Of a DNA stretch of 64,000 nt, positions 1-11,539 are shown one piece after another. How positions within the stretch are numbered: the stretch's first letter is position 1; every line of letters starts with the position of its first letter. Made by a program: the position numbers and the translations under genes. Source of the stretch: Paraphaeosphaeria minitans (Eukaryota; Ascomycota; Dothideomycetes; Pleosporales; Didymosphaeriaceae); the NCBI GenBank assembly GCA_015832175.1, contig WJXW01000003.1:1984001-2048000 (forward strand), in the 5' to 3' direction. The notes below the pieces were generated by a model, which did not search any database, was not told the DNA's origin, and saw only the letters and a program-made list of their open reading frames with translations.

Positions 1-2
1 TC

Positions 3-1652
3 CTGGCTGGCAAGAACAATCTTATCGGCTATGCGACCGGTGTAAGCCACGAGCGTCTCAATTGGTTGCACCGGTGGTGCGCCAGATGCTTGCTTTTGAC
101 TGCCACCATTCACATGGGCTACTTTTTCGCCGACTGGGCACCCTACAACTATATTGCGACGGAGCTGAGGCAAAACACCCTTGTATGGAAAGGTCTCGTG
201 GCATGGGCAGTACTCGTTTGGATGGTCTTCAGTTCCATGTCGCCAATCCGTGGCTGGTCATACGAGGTCTTCGTCTTGCAACATCTGGTCTCTTTTGCAG
301 TCCTAATCGGCTTCGTCTACATTCATACCCCTGTGGAAGTCCATGTGTATATCTGGATACCCGTCGCTCTGTGGTGGTTTGACCGAGTTGTTCGTATTTT
401 GCGCATCATGTATTTGAACATCTCTTGGTTCCACCCTCGACAACGGAAGAACGGGCAGATTTCCGGATTCTGGGCGTGCAAAGCTGAGTTTACTCCATTA
501 CCGCACAAAACCACACGAATCGTCATACGAGACCCGCCGATCTCTTGGACACCGGGACAGCATGTGTTTTTATCTTGCCACACTATCATCCCACTACAGA
601 GCCATCCTTTCACCATTGCCTCTATCCCAGAAGATGGAACGATGGAATTCTTGGTCAAAGCCGAAGCTGGTGGAACAAAGAGCTTCTTCAAACACGCCGA
701 GAAATATCACGGGCTTCCCACAAAGTCGGACAGATCACGGACCAAGACAGTGGTCATAGAAGGCCCGTACGGGACTTTGCGACCACTGCGTCAATTTGAT
801 AGCGTCGTGCTACTTGCTGGTAGTACTGGCGCTACGTTCACCGTGCCTCTCCTCAGGGATATCGTACAGGGGTGGAAGGAGAATGCGAGCACTGCAGAGG
901 GCACGAGATCTCTCCTTAAACCGCAAACGGGTGCCGTCACCCGCCACGTGCGATTTACATGGGTCGTCAAGAGCCGAGGCCAGCTTGGATGGCTCGCTGA
1001 ACAACTATCCTCCGTATACTCCGATTTTGAAGCTCTGCAGACCGACCTGAGGCATATTAAGCTGGATGTCACAATTTACGTAACTTGTGACGAGACCTTC
1101 ACCGAAGAACACAAGAACATACTCTCAAGGATCACCGCTTCTAAGCAGCCACAGCATGGACCAGTTGAACTTCGCAGTCAAACACCTTCGCTGGACGAGA
1201 AAGGCAAGATGGAAGATGCTCTTGGCAAAATCACCGAGGTCAAAGCCACAGAGACGAAATCCTGTGGTCCCAATGGAACATGCTGCTGCAAGACTACAAT
1301 TGATGAAACATCACTTGAAAATGAAATAACGACATGTTCATGCTGCGGACCGAGCGACCAAGCCCCAATAACACGGCCAACATCCAACACATCGTCTGTC
1401 TCTTCAAGTACGGAAGTCAAGCCATTTGTGCATTCCTCAATTTCTGTGTTTGCTGGTCGACCGAATCCAAGAGATATCATCAGAAGGTCCTTAGAACAGG
1501 CTTGGGGCGAATCGGCAGTCGTCGTGTGCGGACCGCAAGGCTTGGTCGGGGACGTGAAGCAAGACGTTTGTTCGTTAAGTGACGAGCGGGCGGTGCACAA
1601 GGGAACAGGTGCACAAGGCATCTACCTCCATACCGAGAGCTTTGCATACTAG
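3..1652 (+). CDS. Ferric reductase (FRE family), 5' end outside window
   Basis: Plasma-membrane flavocytochrome that moves electrons from NADPH through FAD and haem to extracellular ferric or cupric ions for uptake. The open frame runs in from the left edge and is already coding at base 3 (LAGKNNLIGYATG, a motif typical of the ferric reductase transmembrane domain), so the start is missing. The haem-bearing helices follow, with the histidine of LQHLVSF near base 280. HPFTIAS (about base 603) is the FAD-binding motif, AGSTGATFTVPLL (about base 810) is the nucleotide-binding loop and VVVCGPQG (about base 1520) is the C-terminal CGP motif. A cysteine-rich insert lies between the last two (1262-1350). 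No intron is needed in the visible part. Family assignment is firm; metal preference cannot be read from sequence. Confidence 0.93.
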   Translation: MAGKNNLIGYATGVSHERLNWLHRWCARCLLLTATIHMGYFFADWAPYNYIATELRQNTLVWKGLVAWAVLVWMVFSSMSPIRGWSYEVFVLQHLVSFAVLIGFVYIHTPVEVHVYIWIPVALWWFDRVVRILRIMYLNISWFHPRQRKNGQISGFWACKAEFTPLPHKTTRIVIRDPPISWTPGQHVFLSCHTIIPLQSHPFTIASIPEDGTMEFLVKAEAGGTKSFFKHAEKYHGLPTKSDRSRTKTVVIEGPYGTLRPLRQFDSVVLLAGSTGATFTVPLLRDIVQGWKENASTAEGTRSLLKPQTGAVTRHVRFTWVVKSRGQLGWLAEQLSSVYSDFEALQTDLRHIKLDVTIYVTCDETFTEEHKNILSRITASKQPQHGPVELRSQTPSLDEKGKMEDALGKITEVKATETKSCGPNGTCCCKTTIDETSLENEITTCSCCGPSDQAPITRPTSNTSSVSSSTEVKPFVHSSISVFAGRPNPRDIIRRSLEQAWGESAVVVCGPQGLVGDVKQDVCSLSDERAVHKGTGAQGIYLHTESFAY

Positions 1653-2109
1653 CGTGCTCTAGTTTCTGAGCATTCCATTGCAGCGCGTCGTTACCTTTTG
1701 GCAGATCTTATGACATGCTTTACGATACCAAATTAATTGAAAATTACCAAAGCCTTTCCGAGTAGATGACGTAACAACATAGGATGAAATTCCCTGGCCA
1801 CTGGCACCATTGTACATTGTTGGTTCTTTGAGACCATAATAAGCTGAACCACAGTTATGAGTCAAGACAGTAATCCTACCCTAATTTCCACTCACTGCAC
1901 TGTTGTATAGATTATTCAGGCAACATTCATCTTTTCGGGCCAAAGTGTGAGACTCAGGACCAACCATGTCCGAAATAGCTAGTTCAATTCAAGTTGATGC
2001 CCTCTCATTGGCTGGTGCCTACGCGACCCCTGATCTCTAAGTTTGGCCTCGGTGAGATTTGCGCAGACATAATCCTCGCGCCACAGCATCACGTTCACGA
2101 CTCACTACA
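1653..2109. other. Intergenic, ferric reductase to membrane protein
   Basis: Holds the 3' flank of the ferric reductase and the upstream region of the next gene. I see no gene and no clear repeat in it. Confidence 0.6.
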
Positions 2110-3375
2110 ATGTTTCGGTTTCTCACTGGAACATGGAGATGGCCTACACGACTCATCGTATGGTTGTTCTGCCTTACGCTGCCACTGACCATATTTCCTA
2201 TCTTCTTCGGCACAATCAACGGCATCTCTTTCACGCTTTGGTACCAAAAAAATGTTGACGATAATACTAACAAGCTACTGAACGATGTGGGAGACGTTCT
2301 CAGCGATTGGGGCGTAGGAGGAGATGCGCCATCATTCCGCAAATTCATGGACTCTTACAACGACTTCCACCTGGTGAGGGTCAGCACCAACGATTGGCTG
2401 CACAAGCTCGGCTTCGTCCTGCCACGCGAGTACAGCGATCCCAACGATCTCACCATTCCCATCGACAAGCACGCAAATCTTGGAACCCTCATGCGGGACG
2501 TTTCTTGTCGCACCTCTGCTCCAACACCCCGCGAACAGTGGCTGTACCTTTCTTATCTGGCGTTCCCGGGACACAACACGTGGGACAAGGCTTTTAACGA
2601 TGTGCTGGAGTACGCCCATGCCCATCCGACTGTGAATCAGAGCGGCTTTCACTTCGCCATGTGTGGCGATACTGCGAGTTTCTTGTGCGGCGTCTGGTCC
2701 ACCCGGAGTCCAGCGCTATTGCATTTTAAGGTGGAAGACGACCCTCCAAACCCAGAAGACGTAGAGGAAGGTCTCACGTACTCGGCTTCTTGGAGAGACC
2801 TTCGTCCGGTAACAGTAAGGCTTATCGAGTTTCCCCTCAAGGACGAGTTTACTGGCCTATCCTTGTCCACCTTTCCGAGCCCCAAGCAGCAGATGCTGTC
2901 CATGGTGGCTGGAGACCGGCTGTACGAGCAAATCGAACCTTACGAATTCTTTGCACAGACGGGCAAGAGATTCTCCGAATATATCGAGAAGTTATACGAC
3001 ACATCGGGCACTGTGCTCAACTACTTGGACAAGGCCGACGGGTGGATGATAGACCATGTCACGAAACCATCAGGCGTCGAACCTGTGCTAGAGGTCATGG
3101 GCCAATTCGTTTTTCAGGCCTCCATTATCAGCTCGAGTCTTGCGTGTTTTACGATTCGGGGCATTTCCAACCTGATTGACGGGTTTCTCGGCCGACCGGG
3201 GCTTGGAGATCAGGTGCTAGCCGGACTCAACGTGGATCAGGACCCGCAGGAAAATTTCTGGGGAGACTTCAAGAAGCGGTTGAATGGGATGGTGGCAGAG
3301 TTGAAACGTCGCAAGGCAGAGGAGAGGAGTTCATCTGGGGGCCCGGACACGTCAATGACCATCACCGCAGCTTGA
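2110..3375 (+). CDS. Unknown fungal membrane protein, 421 aa
   Basis: Not recognised. The frame is open as far as 2059, but the methionine at 2110 (MFRFLTG) is preferred because it directly precedes the hydrophobic segment. Residues about 14-40 (LIVWLFCLTLPLTIFP and following) form a transmembrane or signal-anchor helix. A second mildly hydrophobic stretch lies near residues 330-350. The middle has paired cysteines (CGDTASFLCG) and a PGHNTW segment; the C-terminus is basic and ends in a polar tail. A single N-terminal anchor suggests a type II membrane protein of the secretory pathway. No catalytic motif is convincing. Single exon. Codon use and long open frame make it very likely real. Confidence 0.75.
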   Translation: MFRFLTGTWRWPTRLIVWLFCLTLPLTIFPIFFGTINGISFTLWYQKNVDDNTNKLLNDVGDVLSDWGVGGDAPSFRKFMDSYNDFHLVRVSTNDWLHKLGFVLPREYSDPNDLTIPIDKHANLGTLMRDVSCRTSAPTPREQWLYLSYLAFPGHNTWDKAFNDVLEYAHAHPTVNQSGFHFAMCGDTASFLCGVWSTRSPALLHFKVEDDPPNPEDVEEGLTYSASWRDLRPVTVRLIEFPLKDEFTGLSLSTFPSPKQQMLSMVAGDRLYEQIEPYEFFAQTGKRFSEYIEKLYDTSGTVLNYLDKADGWMIDHVTKPSGVEPVLEVMGQFVFQASIISSSLACFTIRGISNLIDGFLGRPGLGDQVLAGLNVDQDPQENFWGDFKKRLNGMVAELKRRKAEERSSSGGPDTSMTITAA

Positions 3376-3586
3376 TGCATCATTGTAATGTGTGCGGGCC
3401 TTGCCGAGAGCGGGAAACCGCTTTGGTTGTGATACGACCGTTGCATAGAGGCGAGTTCGACGACTAAGACACATGGGAGCAATTTTCACTACTTACTTTC
3501 AACCAAAAGTCGAATCCTTCCGAAAGCTCATCAGTACTCGATGGCTCGTCTCGAAGTAGCAGATGCGAAGCCACCATGATTCACGT

Positions 3587-5035
3587 TCACTGCTTCATAC
3601 TATTCCCCCTACCAAGCCCGCTTACCATGTCTTGCACCCACAGCGGCCATGTTCGGATGGACGTCCACATCTCAGCCCCCGCTGGAACAATGAGGCGTCC
3701 ACTCCTAGCCTTCAGGACCTGCTCAACAACAGCATCAGATACTTCGACCGGTGGACGGGGTTGGATGCCCTGCTTCGCCAACACTTCCTCGGCGCCGGCT
3801 AAGATGCCAGTCTGATACCACGAAGGATGGACAGAGGTTGTGCAGATGGCTTCGCCGCCGACGTAGATGCGCTGAAGCTCTCGGCGAAGGCCTGGAGAAC
3901 GTGAATGGTCGTCGTGTAGAAGGCTCGAGGGGGAGCTTACCGTCGTTGAGGAAGAGCGCTCCGGTCTTGGTGCAGGAGTAGTCGACGAGGCCTTCGCCGG
4001 CTACGAAAGATGCCATGGAGGCGATTGTGACAATGTGGCCTTTGCGCATGCGAAGCATCGCTGGAACAAACTCACGAATTAGGGTGAAATGTGCGATGAT
4101 GTTGATTTGGAAAAGCCTGTCGGTTTCTTCGTTGGTGGTCTGCATTTCCGTTATAGTCTCCTTTCGATATAAGGGGTAATTCGCTCACTTCGAGTGTGGA
4201 CTTTTTGTTTGCAATGCCGGCGTTGTTGATGAGAACAGTAGGGTCGCCATGGACTCTTTTTACATCAGTACAAGCCTCCTCCACCTTCTTGGACTTCGAT
4301 ATATCGAGACGGTAGAAGTGTACCTCAGGGACTGTGCTGTGTCAGTGTGTACATTGTTGACTCTGCAGTGCCGCAGCGGAGGTTGGAGCCACGAATGGAA
4401 AACCCGTGGACATCACAGAATGCGAACTCACTTGTCTCCAGCTCTGGTGGCAGGTCATTCACATCGAACACAACAACTCTTGCAAGTTTTGAGAAAGCCT
4501 TTACCATCTCGTACCTACCAATGTGGGGTACAAAGTCAGTGAAATGCTCAAAAAGAAGATAGTCAGGTACAAGTAGCCCGTTTTAGCCTCAGCTCGTGAC
4601 CAGAGTCTGAGACGTTCAGACAATAGTTGTAGCTGAAATAACCACTGTGTACACCAGAGACTCTCACCCAAATCCTGAGCTGCCTCCAGTAATCACGACC
4701 AACTCTTGCTTCGTGGGACCGAACACGAACGGCTCGCCTCGTCGCCGCAGTGCCCAGCCATTCAACGCAATACGGTTCATGGCTTGATTGAATCGACGGA
4801 GCACTCCGATGATAAAATAAACCTTGAGAATGGCGATGGTGGTCCCGATGCGCGATGCTCCATTCTTCGCCAAGAGGTTCTTGCGAAATGGCTCGAGGAT
4901 GCGTTCGCGGATGTGCACGGGTCCGCGGGTGAGTATGTAAAGTAGAGGTCCGGTTATTAAGGGTTCATTCGTCACTGCTCTGAACACTTGAATTGGTAGG
5001 AGTAGAGACAGAACGTTCCCTCGCAAAGAAGTCAT
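3587..5035 (-). CDS. Short-chain dehydrogenase/reductase, 365 aa, 5 exons
   Basis: NAD(P)-dependent oxidoreductase of the classical SDR family, retinol dehydrogenase/Env9-like, with an extra N-terminal stretch of about 110 residues that contains hydrophobic segments and probably anchors it to ER or lipid-droplet membrane. Exons: 4668-5035, 4432-4514, 4189-4331, 3941-4139, 3587-3891, with introns of 153, 100, 49 and 49 bp and consensus ends; the sum is exactly 366 codons. Motifs in order: cofactor loop GGSSGFG (about residue 117), NNAG (about 187), the catalytic serine in ASMAS (about 240) and the YSCTK active site (Tyr 252, Lys 256), followed by the family's HPSWYQTG. The substrate cannot be inferred. 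It points the same way as the NmrA-like gene upstream of it. Confidence 0.9.
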
Positions 5036-5525
5036 GTTGTGGCCTTTCTACGTCTGGCTGCGTCTGGTGATGATTCCTTGTTGACCGGAGGGAAGTATCG
5101 CAAAGCACACAGCATGCGGCTTCAATCTGGGTACTAGAATAGTTGAAAGGATTTAAACATGCCGGAAGGAGCAGGTAGACTAGTAGATAGGTATAGGTTC
5201 CCCGCAGCGCATACTAGGTAGGTACCAAGGCCTTCCTTCGCAAGGGTCGTAGGTAACCCCGCTTTCAATTCCGGGCGCGATTCGTCAGCAGCGAAGAACA
5301 AACAACTCGGTTGAGCATCGGGAAGAATCGCCAAAAAGACGTCTCCATCAGTCGAGCAATCGGTTCTTGGAACGATTGTGCGGTGACGATCGCAGCCTTG
5401 CCTACCTACCTAATTGGTTGCACAAGACTGCATCACGGACCTCGTAACGTTATTGAAGCCATCAAAACGCCGGAGTCGGTCAAACAATAGCTCTCAGATC
5501 TGTTCTACACACTTATGCCACCCAC
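5036..5525. other. Intergenic, SDR promoter side
   Basis: Lies upstream of the SDR and downstream of the NmrA-like gene. It contains short CCTACC/GGTAGG-type runs (about 5205-5225 and 5400-5412) but no gene that I can support. Confidence 0.55.
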
Positions 5526-6549
5526 CTATCCAGCAATCTGGCCTCCTTTCCCTCCCAGCATTTCAGCAAGGGTCTCGTCTAAAGAAGTAGGCTCCCTTCC
5601 TGCCTCTCGCAACATAATTTCGAGCGTATTGTCATTAATGTCGCATTCTCCATCCTTCAAAGCTTCATAAGTAGTGCTCCACCACTCAACCGAAGCCCTT
5701 TCAGTACCGCTTGCCGCGTAATGATCCTCGTATTCCTTTTTCGACACGACCTTGAGGTGGATGTCTTGGCCCTGGGCACTGCTGACTTTACGCGCTACAT
5801 CGTCCAGAGAGCAAGTCTTGTTTTGTGAAAGATATAGCGTCTTTCCCTTCCAGACGTCGGTGGGCGCTGAGATGATTTTTGCCGTGCCGAATGCCATGTC
5901 GGCGATGGAGGTCCAAGAGATGGGCCCATCACCAGCGACAACAACTTGGTGTCTCTTTTCGTCACGCAGCCGAAAGTAGTAGCCGAAGTACAGTGGCCAG
6001 CTTTCATTATACAAACCCTCACGAATAATGGTATAGTCCACCATGCCCTGGTCTGCAAGCTCGCTCAAGTATTGCTCTGTACGTATATGCGCTCGCATCA
6101 CACCCGCTTTTGAAGGGTTTGCGAAAGCCAGGGACGTGTAGTATATGTGCTTGACGCCAGCCTTGACCGCCGCATCGATGGCTGCACGGTGGTGTGCTTC
6201 GCGGCCTTGCCACAGCGGCGCATCGTTGTAGTCCATGGAGATTCGTGGGGTGGAGACGAGGAACATCTTTGAGCATCCTGCGAAGGCACGTTCCAGCGAC
6301 TCAGGCTGGTCGAAGTCGTTGTAGCGGACGGTAATGCTCTGGTCACGGAGAGCATCGAATCGCGCATCGAAAGGATTGGAGGATGTCTGGTCCATCGCGT
6401 CAGCTTGCAGTTTGGCTCGTCGCGCTGAGGTGGACATCAGGCCGACTCACGCATACTACAAGGTCCGATGGATCGATGAGCTTGTTATGGAGAACAGCGT
6501 CAATGACGGCTTTTCCCAGCTTGCCAGTTGCGCTGGTGAGAGCCAACAT
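5526..6549 (-). CDS. NmrA-like NAD(P)-binding protein, 319 aa, 2 exons
   Basis: Atypical short-chain dehydrogenase/NmrA family. Members act as NADP-dependent reductases or as redox-sensing regulators. Exon 1 (6451-6549) encodes the Rossmann dinucleotide loop ATGKLG at residues 7-12, and exon 2 (5526-6386) the rest; the 64-bp intron (6387-6450) has GT..AG ends. Starting exon 2 at 6386 joins the frames so that the second beta strand (DLVVC) meets TSSNP. Further family features are the FLVSTP strand end, IDAAVKAGVKHIYYTSL, and the VDYTIIREGLYNES segment before the substrate pocket. No transmembrane segment. Function and substrate unknown; a quinone reductase-like role is one option for this family. 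Confidence 0.87.
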
Positions 6550-8817
6550 GGTCGGGGTATACCAGAAAGAATTTATAGGTTGTTACGTGAGGGAGATGTT
6601 TAGTGTGAGGACTGCTCCGAGGAGCACCCTCCAGATCTTTATAATGCGGCCATCGCAGGCGCTCGATTGTACACCCTTGCACCCATGAGGTCATGCAATA
6701 TTCCCATTGGATCAGTCGGGCGAGCTTTGGGTTGTATGCTGCGAAGTATACACCGAGTTGCGTGATGATCAAAGGATCTATAAAGCCCTTCGACAGATCT
6801 AGAAACGGATGATGATGGATCCAAGAAACGGAGTTTTTTTTTGGCTCGACGAGATGATGGGGTTGATATTATCGATAAAGCTAGGTAGTTTGGGCCACAG
6901 TGGCTAGTGCGAAAAGCTACAGGTGAACCCTCAAAGTCACCCCGCACGGACGGACTGTACATCTTGTAGCCACTCGTATAATACGCTGTAAATTTTAATC
7001 ATGACAGATAATCACCGATGCTCACATACCTACCTACGTGTCCCGTTTGCCGGATTCACGCGACGTGACGAAGCCCCAGAGCTCACCTTTGGTACCTAGG
7101 GTCGAGACTAGGACTCTCCTGCGTCAGGTGACACGGCATGGCGGCCATAACCACGAAGTTCAAGAAAGGAGCACCACCGGAGATACCATTCGCGCATGTC
7201 TACCACGGCAACTGTGAGGGCTACCTCCCACTCAACCCAACCTCCAAACTAAGTGCAGCATATTCTGCAACTTTTAGGAGGTCGCCGTACCTAGAAACGA
7301 ACGCTATCAAGGGTTTCATAGCATCTACACGCACGCATTACGCATGCGCTTACCACTAAGACCAACCCCAAAAGCTGATGATTCTCGCCGGCTTCTCATA
7401 GCGTTGACTCACCCATGTGGTCAGAAGGCTTCCAGGTTTTCAATGGCGCCCAACTTACACCTCGAACCCAGTCCACCTACCAGAACTCAAGAACATGCTC
7501 CGGTTTCTACGGAAAGGTGAGGGGAGCATTGGCCGGGTCAAGGTGATTGCGCATCTTTATCGACATTCGAACACTTGTTAAACAAACGAGACGTAGGCAT
7601 TAGATGCACTTTCAACTTCGCCTACGACCAGGGTCTAGCTGAATTGTGCACACTTACGATCAAGTCATCAAGAAAGTTCATGTAGGAGAAGAAAACTTCA
7701 AATCCCAGCCGAGGGAAGGGACCTTGCGATTTCTGGAAGAAGGGATTTATGAAGGACGCAACAAGGGCAAGGCAGCTGGATAAGGATGTCTTCACGTTCA
7801 TGACTGGGCCGCTGACCCTTCTCTTGATGTTCACTGCTTGAGTCGCATGATTCATGACAACCTTGAACATAGACACGATGACGGAGAAAGCATACCTACG
7901 GCTGAAATTTTGGAGCTTTCCAGCGTTTTGGCTATACGCACTCGAGTCAAAGAGCGCGCTGTACTAACGCACGTAGAGATTCTCTTGGACCTCGATGGTT
8001 TCCCTTCATATTGCTGCCACGGCCAGCTGGACGAAGCAATCTGCTCATTCTGGCCCCACGGGACCAGGCGGAAGTCAACATTTCTTTCTCCGCTGTGAAA
8101 GCTAGAACATGGCCCACGACACGTACACGTACACGTACACGTACACGTACACGCGAGGCGTTGGGGTAGATAGAGCCTGTATCCCGGCACTGCTGTGGAC
8201 GTTTGCGACGCTGTTCTTGGTTCGGCTGACTCGGTCTGTGGGGCGGGCAGTACATTTGCGGGGAAGCGCTATGTTTCCACAGCCGGAGCTGCGCTACAGT
8301 CGGGGGAACGTCTTGGGAATCTTGAACGAAGGTTCACCACCATTTTTCTTTTGAAGTTGCAGGGATATGTATGCGGAATAACAGAAACAATGTGCTGTAC
8401 TTCTGTGGCAGGCTCTTCCATGCGAACGCTGACCCTGGAGATTGTTCAGCTCTGGAAGAATGGTGCCCTGTACCTACTCGGACAGGGGCTCTCCAACGCT
8501 AATCGCCGCATCCAACCGGGCAAACGACCTGCTCTTGTGGGGCATAGGAGCTGCACCCCACAGGGTTTGCAAGCCAGCAGACGGCCTGTGTACATCTGAT
8601 CAATTCCCCAATGGACTGGAAACGCATTGAAGATGCCATTGCACATCCTAGCTTCGCATTACCTATGTATCAGGTCCGCCTCCTGTGCCTATGTTGATCT
8701 GGATCCTTCAGCCTGCGCAAACTTGCGCGTGCATCATCAACTGTTAACCACACTCTGCACTGTGACCCACCTCTAACCTCATCGCCCACGATCGTCTTAT
8801 TGATTGTCCACACCATC
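6550..8817. other. Gene-poor interval, NmrA-like to MFS
   Basis: No gene can be supported over about 2.3 kb. A minus-strand stretch (about 7622-7960) reads like coding sequence of an unknown protein (FKVVMNHATQ, then VASFINPFFQKS) but has a stop just upstream and no recognisable family, so it may be an old relic. A TACACG microsatellite lies at 8119-8153. Confidence 0.45.
8119..8153. repeat. (TACACG)n microsatellite
   Basis: About five to six perfect copies of the hexamer ACGTAC/TACACG. On either strand it reads as Thr-Tyr or Arg-Val repeats, which is why spurious open frames cover it. Confidence 0.95.
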
Positions 8818-10610
8818 ATGGGTTTTCTCGGGGTCTTGGAGGACAAGCACCTTCAGCATGTCCCGGCCACCGTCGTCTTAGCGGAAGAGGAGAACCAAAG
8901 AACAGAAGCGACCGCAGGTCTGAAGCACGGTACGGGAAAAGATGAGGATATCGTCTTGATCCCACAGCCGTATGTCCTCCCAAATCGATGATTTGATTTT
9001 CTGTTCTGACTTTTACCAGTTCCGAGGATCCTAACGATCCATTGAACTGGCCGACTGCGAAGAAACTTGTTATCATGGCAGTCATTTCATTTGGTTCCAT
9101 TCTCTACGCCGCCGTACTCGCGCCCCTTCTTTCGCCAGCATTGGTCACAATTTCGCTAGACTTCCAAGTCGCCGTTGCTGACATCACGGTTATCTCGGGG
9201 TACATGCTTCTCGTAACGGCAGCTTCGGGACCTTTTGTGTCTGCGTTCTCGCGCAAGTGGGGAAAGAGACCTATTCTTATTGTCTCAAGCGTTTTAGGCT
9301 TGATAGGAACCGTCATTGGGAGCGCTACCTACAGCTATAACGGCCTGTTGGCGGCGCGTATCGTACAGGGTTTTTCAATGTGAGTGCAGTAACACAGCAT
9401 CGCAATTTTCACGGTCAATTTGTAGGGTATGCTAAATTAATACAGATCTGCTTTTGAGTCACTTGTCGTGTCCATTATCGGCGATCTTTTCTTCGTGCAC
9501 CAGCGTGGTATTTGGGTAACCGTTATCCAATTCATCCTCGGAGCCGCCAGCAACTTCTCGGCTATAATTGTAGGCCCTATCACGGCCAATCTCGGTTGGC
9601 GCTATCTTTTTCATATTCTCATAGCCTTCACTGCCCTCGAGACTGTTTTGCTCGTGTTTTTCGTCCCGGAGACAGCCTACATCCGTGACCGTAGATACGA
9701 AATCGACGAGCTGGCCGTCGATAATCTCTCCCAGCTCGCAGCGGTAGAGCGTCGTCACGCTGGAGGTGAGAAGGAGAAAGACTCTGACAACGACACTGTC
9801 CCCGTAGAGACCACGACTTCCATGCCGCCTGCGTTCCGACCGAAGAAGACGTTTGTCCAAGAACTATCCGTCTTCAACGGTACCTTCTCCGAGGACAACC
9901 TCTTCCAGCTCTTGATTGCTCCATTCGCTGTGTGCACCAACCTCGCCATACTCTGGATTGTTATCGTTACAGGCGGTCTGACCGCCTTCTTCGTAGCACA
10001 ATCCTACGACATGGCGCAGATCTTCATGGGTCCCCCGTACCGCCTCTCCGCAGCTGGAGTCGGCTACTTGTCCCTCGGTCCCTTCATCGGCGGACTGCTA
10101 GGTGCCATCTTTCTCGGCGCGACGCTCGATCCTCTGATCAAGTGGTGCGCAAAAAAGAACAATGGCATCTACGAGCCAGAATACCGCCTGCTCGGCATGA
10201 TCCCCGGGTTGCTCACAGGTGTCGGCCTCATGGTCTTCGGGTACATGGCCGAGAAGCACTACTCGTACTATGCGACTGCCACGTTCCACGGCATGGATTT
10301 ATTCGGTATATGCTGTGCAGCCATTTCCACTTCTGCTTACGCCATCGACGCATATCGCGATATGTCGTCTGAGATCTTCATCGCTGGTATGGTGTTCAAG
10401 AACTTTGTGTTCTACGGCTTCAGTTATTTTGTCAATGACTGGACTGCGACAGACGGCCCGGCTAAGGTGTTCTATGTCTTTGGGGGTGTGAGCTTTGCCA
10501 TGGTTGGCACTGCACCGATTTTCTTCTTCTGGGGGAAGAGGTACAGGAGCTTCTGGCATAGGCATAACTTGCTCGAGAAGTGGGGAGTTAGGACGCATGC
10601 CGAGCTGTGA
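8818..10610 (+). CDS. MFS transporter (DHA1/Hol1-like), 558 aa, 3 exons
   Basis: Major facilitator, probably a 12-helix proton antiporter of the DHA1 drug/polyamine group at the plasma membrane. Exons: 8818-8969, 9020-9379, 9446-10610; introns of 50 and 66 bp. The first exon is a hydrophilic N-tail, and the splice makes the family's PNDPLNWP motif just before helix 1. Helices 1-6 are in exons 2-3. A charged cytoplasmic loop (about residues 250-300, RRYEIDEL to KKTFVQEL) separates them from helices 7-12. The start at 8818 is the first ATG in frame; the frame is open slightly further upstream only through a TTG. The MGFLGVLEDKH start and the overall layout match Hol1-like fungal transporters, but the substrate is not predictable. 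It sits 180 bp from the left end of the transposon. Confidence 0.92.
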
Positions 10611-10786
10611 TTGCGTCTTGAAGATCAACGGGGGATCGATCTGAGGATTGGAAGCTATTGGCACGTTGTTTTGAGACGCATAGCTGATTTTGGTGGCTCT
10701 TCTGTATACCTTGAGCACCTAGCTTTGTACTGCTACGCGATTAAATCGTTCACCATTCTTCATCGACTTGAGCGGATCCAGAACCC

Positions 10787-10789
10787 TTA
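10787..10789. repeat. Target site duplication TTA (left)
   Basis: TTA directly outside the left terminal inverted repeat, matched by TTA at 13693-13695. Three-base TWA duplications are diagnostic for PIF/Harbinger insertion. Confidence 0.85.
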
Positions 10790-10813
10790 GGGCCTGTTCG
10801 GTAGACGTGATCT
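10790..10813 (+). repeat. Left terminal inverted repeat
   Basis: 24 bp that match the right end with two differences (TAGAC here, TGGGC in the other copy read inward). Both differences are G-to-A, as RIP would make. Further GTGATCT/AGGCTTGATCTC motifs follow as subterminal repeats. Confidence 0.9.
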
Positions 10814-11539
10814 GGAGGCTTGATCTCATCTCGATTACTAGATCCAGTTAGGCTCATATTGAGATTACGCCGTGTTTAGTTCGAGCGTGATCTTAACGTT
10901 ATAAATAGAGGTCTAATCTAGGAGCAATTAACTAGCTAAATTAAACTCTACTAGTGCTAATAGGATCTACATTTATACCTATTTAAGCGCGAGATTATAA
11001 GTTAAACTAAATATAAAATTAGAAAGTCTATTTTACCTAATCTTAGAGCTTTTTAACGCTATAATACTTAGCAGAAAAGCCTTTATAGGCGTTATAAAAG
11101 CGTTAACAGCGACAACTTTAGTATTAATTAATACTATAAAGAGGACTGCAGCTCTACTTATAAGCATAAATAAATACGTAGAGGACATATGCCTAGGTCT
11201 AGCTTAGCTAGCTAGGTGCCTTATTAATAACCTATACCTATATAAAGAGACATAACTCTAGCGGAGCACCTTTAAGGCTCTTATTACTTACTATAAATAA
11301 CACGTTAAGGATAGCTAATAAATTAAGGTTAAAGAGAAAGTACTTACATTTCTATATATCTATATGTAAGGAGCTAAGTAGTAAGAAGCTAAACACTACT
11401 ATAGGCACTTACTAAGCATAATTACTATATACATATATAAAAATTTTACCTAACTTTTACTAACATTAATAGTAACTTTTATAAAGTCCTTACTATAGTC
11501 CTTTTACTATATCTAGAAGTTGTATATTTACTTTTTAGC

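Noticed and set aside
7138..7359. 73-residue plus-strand frame
   Set aside because: Isolated, composition like the surrounding non-coding sequence.
8109..8354. Thr-Tyr repeat protein at the TACACG microsatellite
   Set aside because: Open only because of the hexamer; no coding signal on either side.
8195..8599. 134-residue plus-strand frame between NmrA-like and MFS genes
   Set aside because: No recognisable domain, no signal peptide and no splice partners; interval otherwise decayed.
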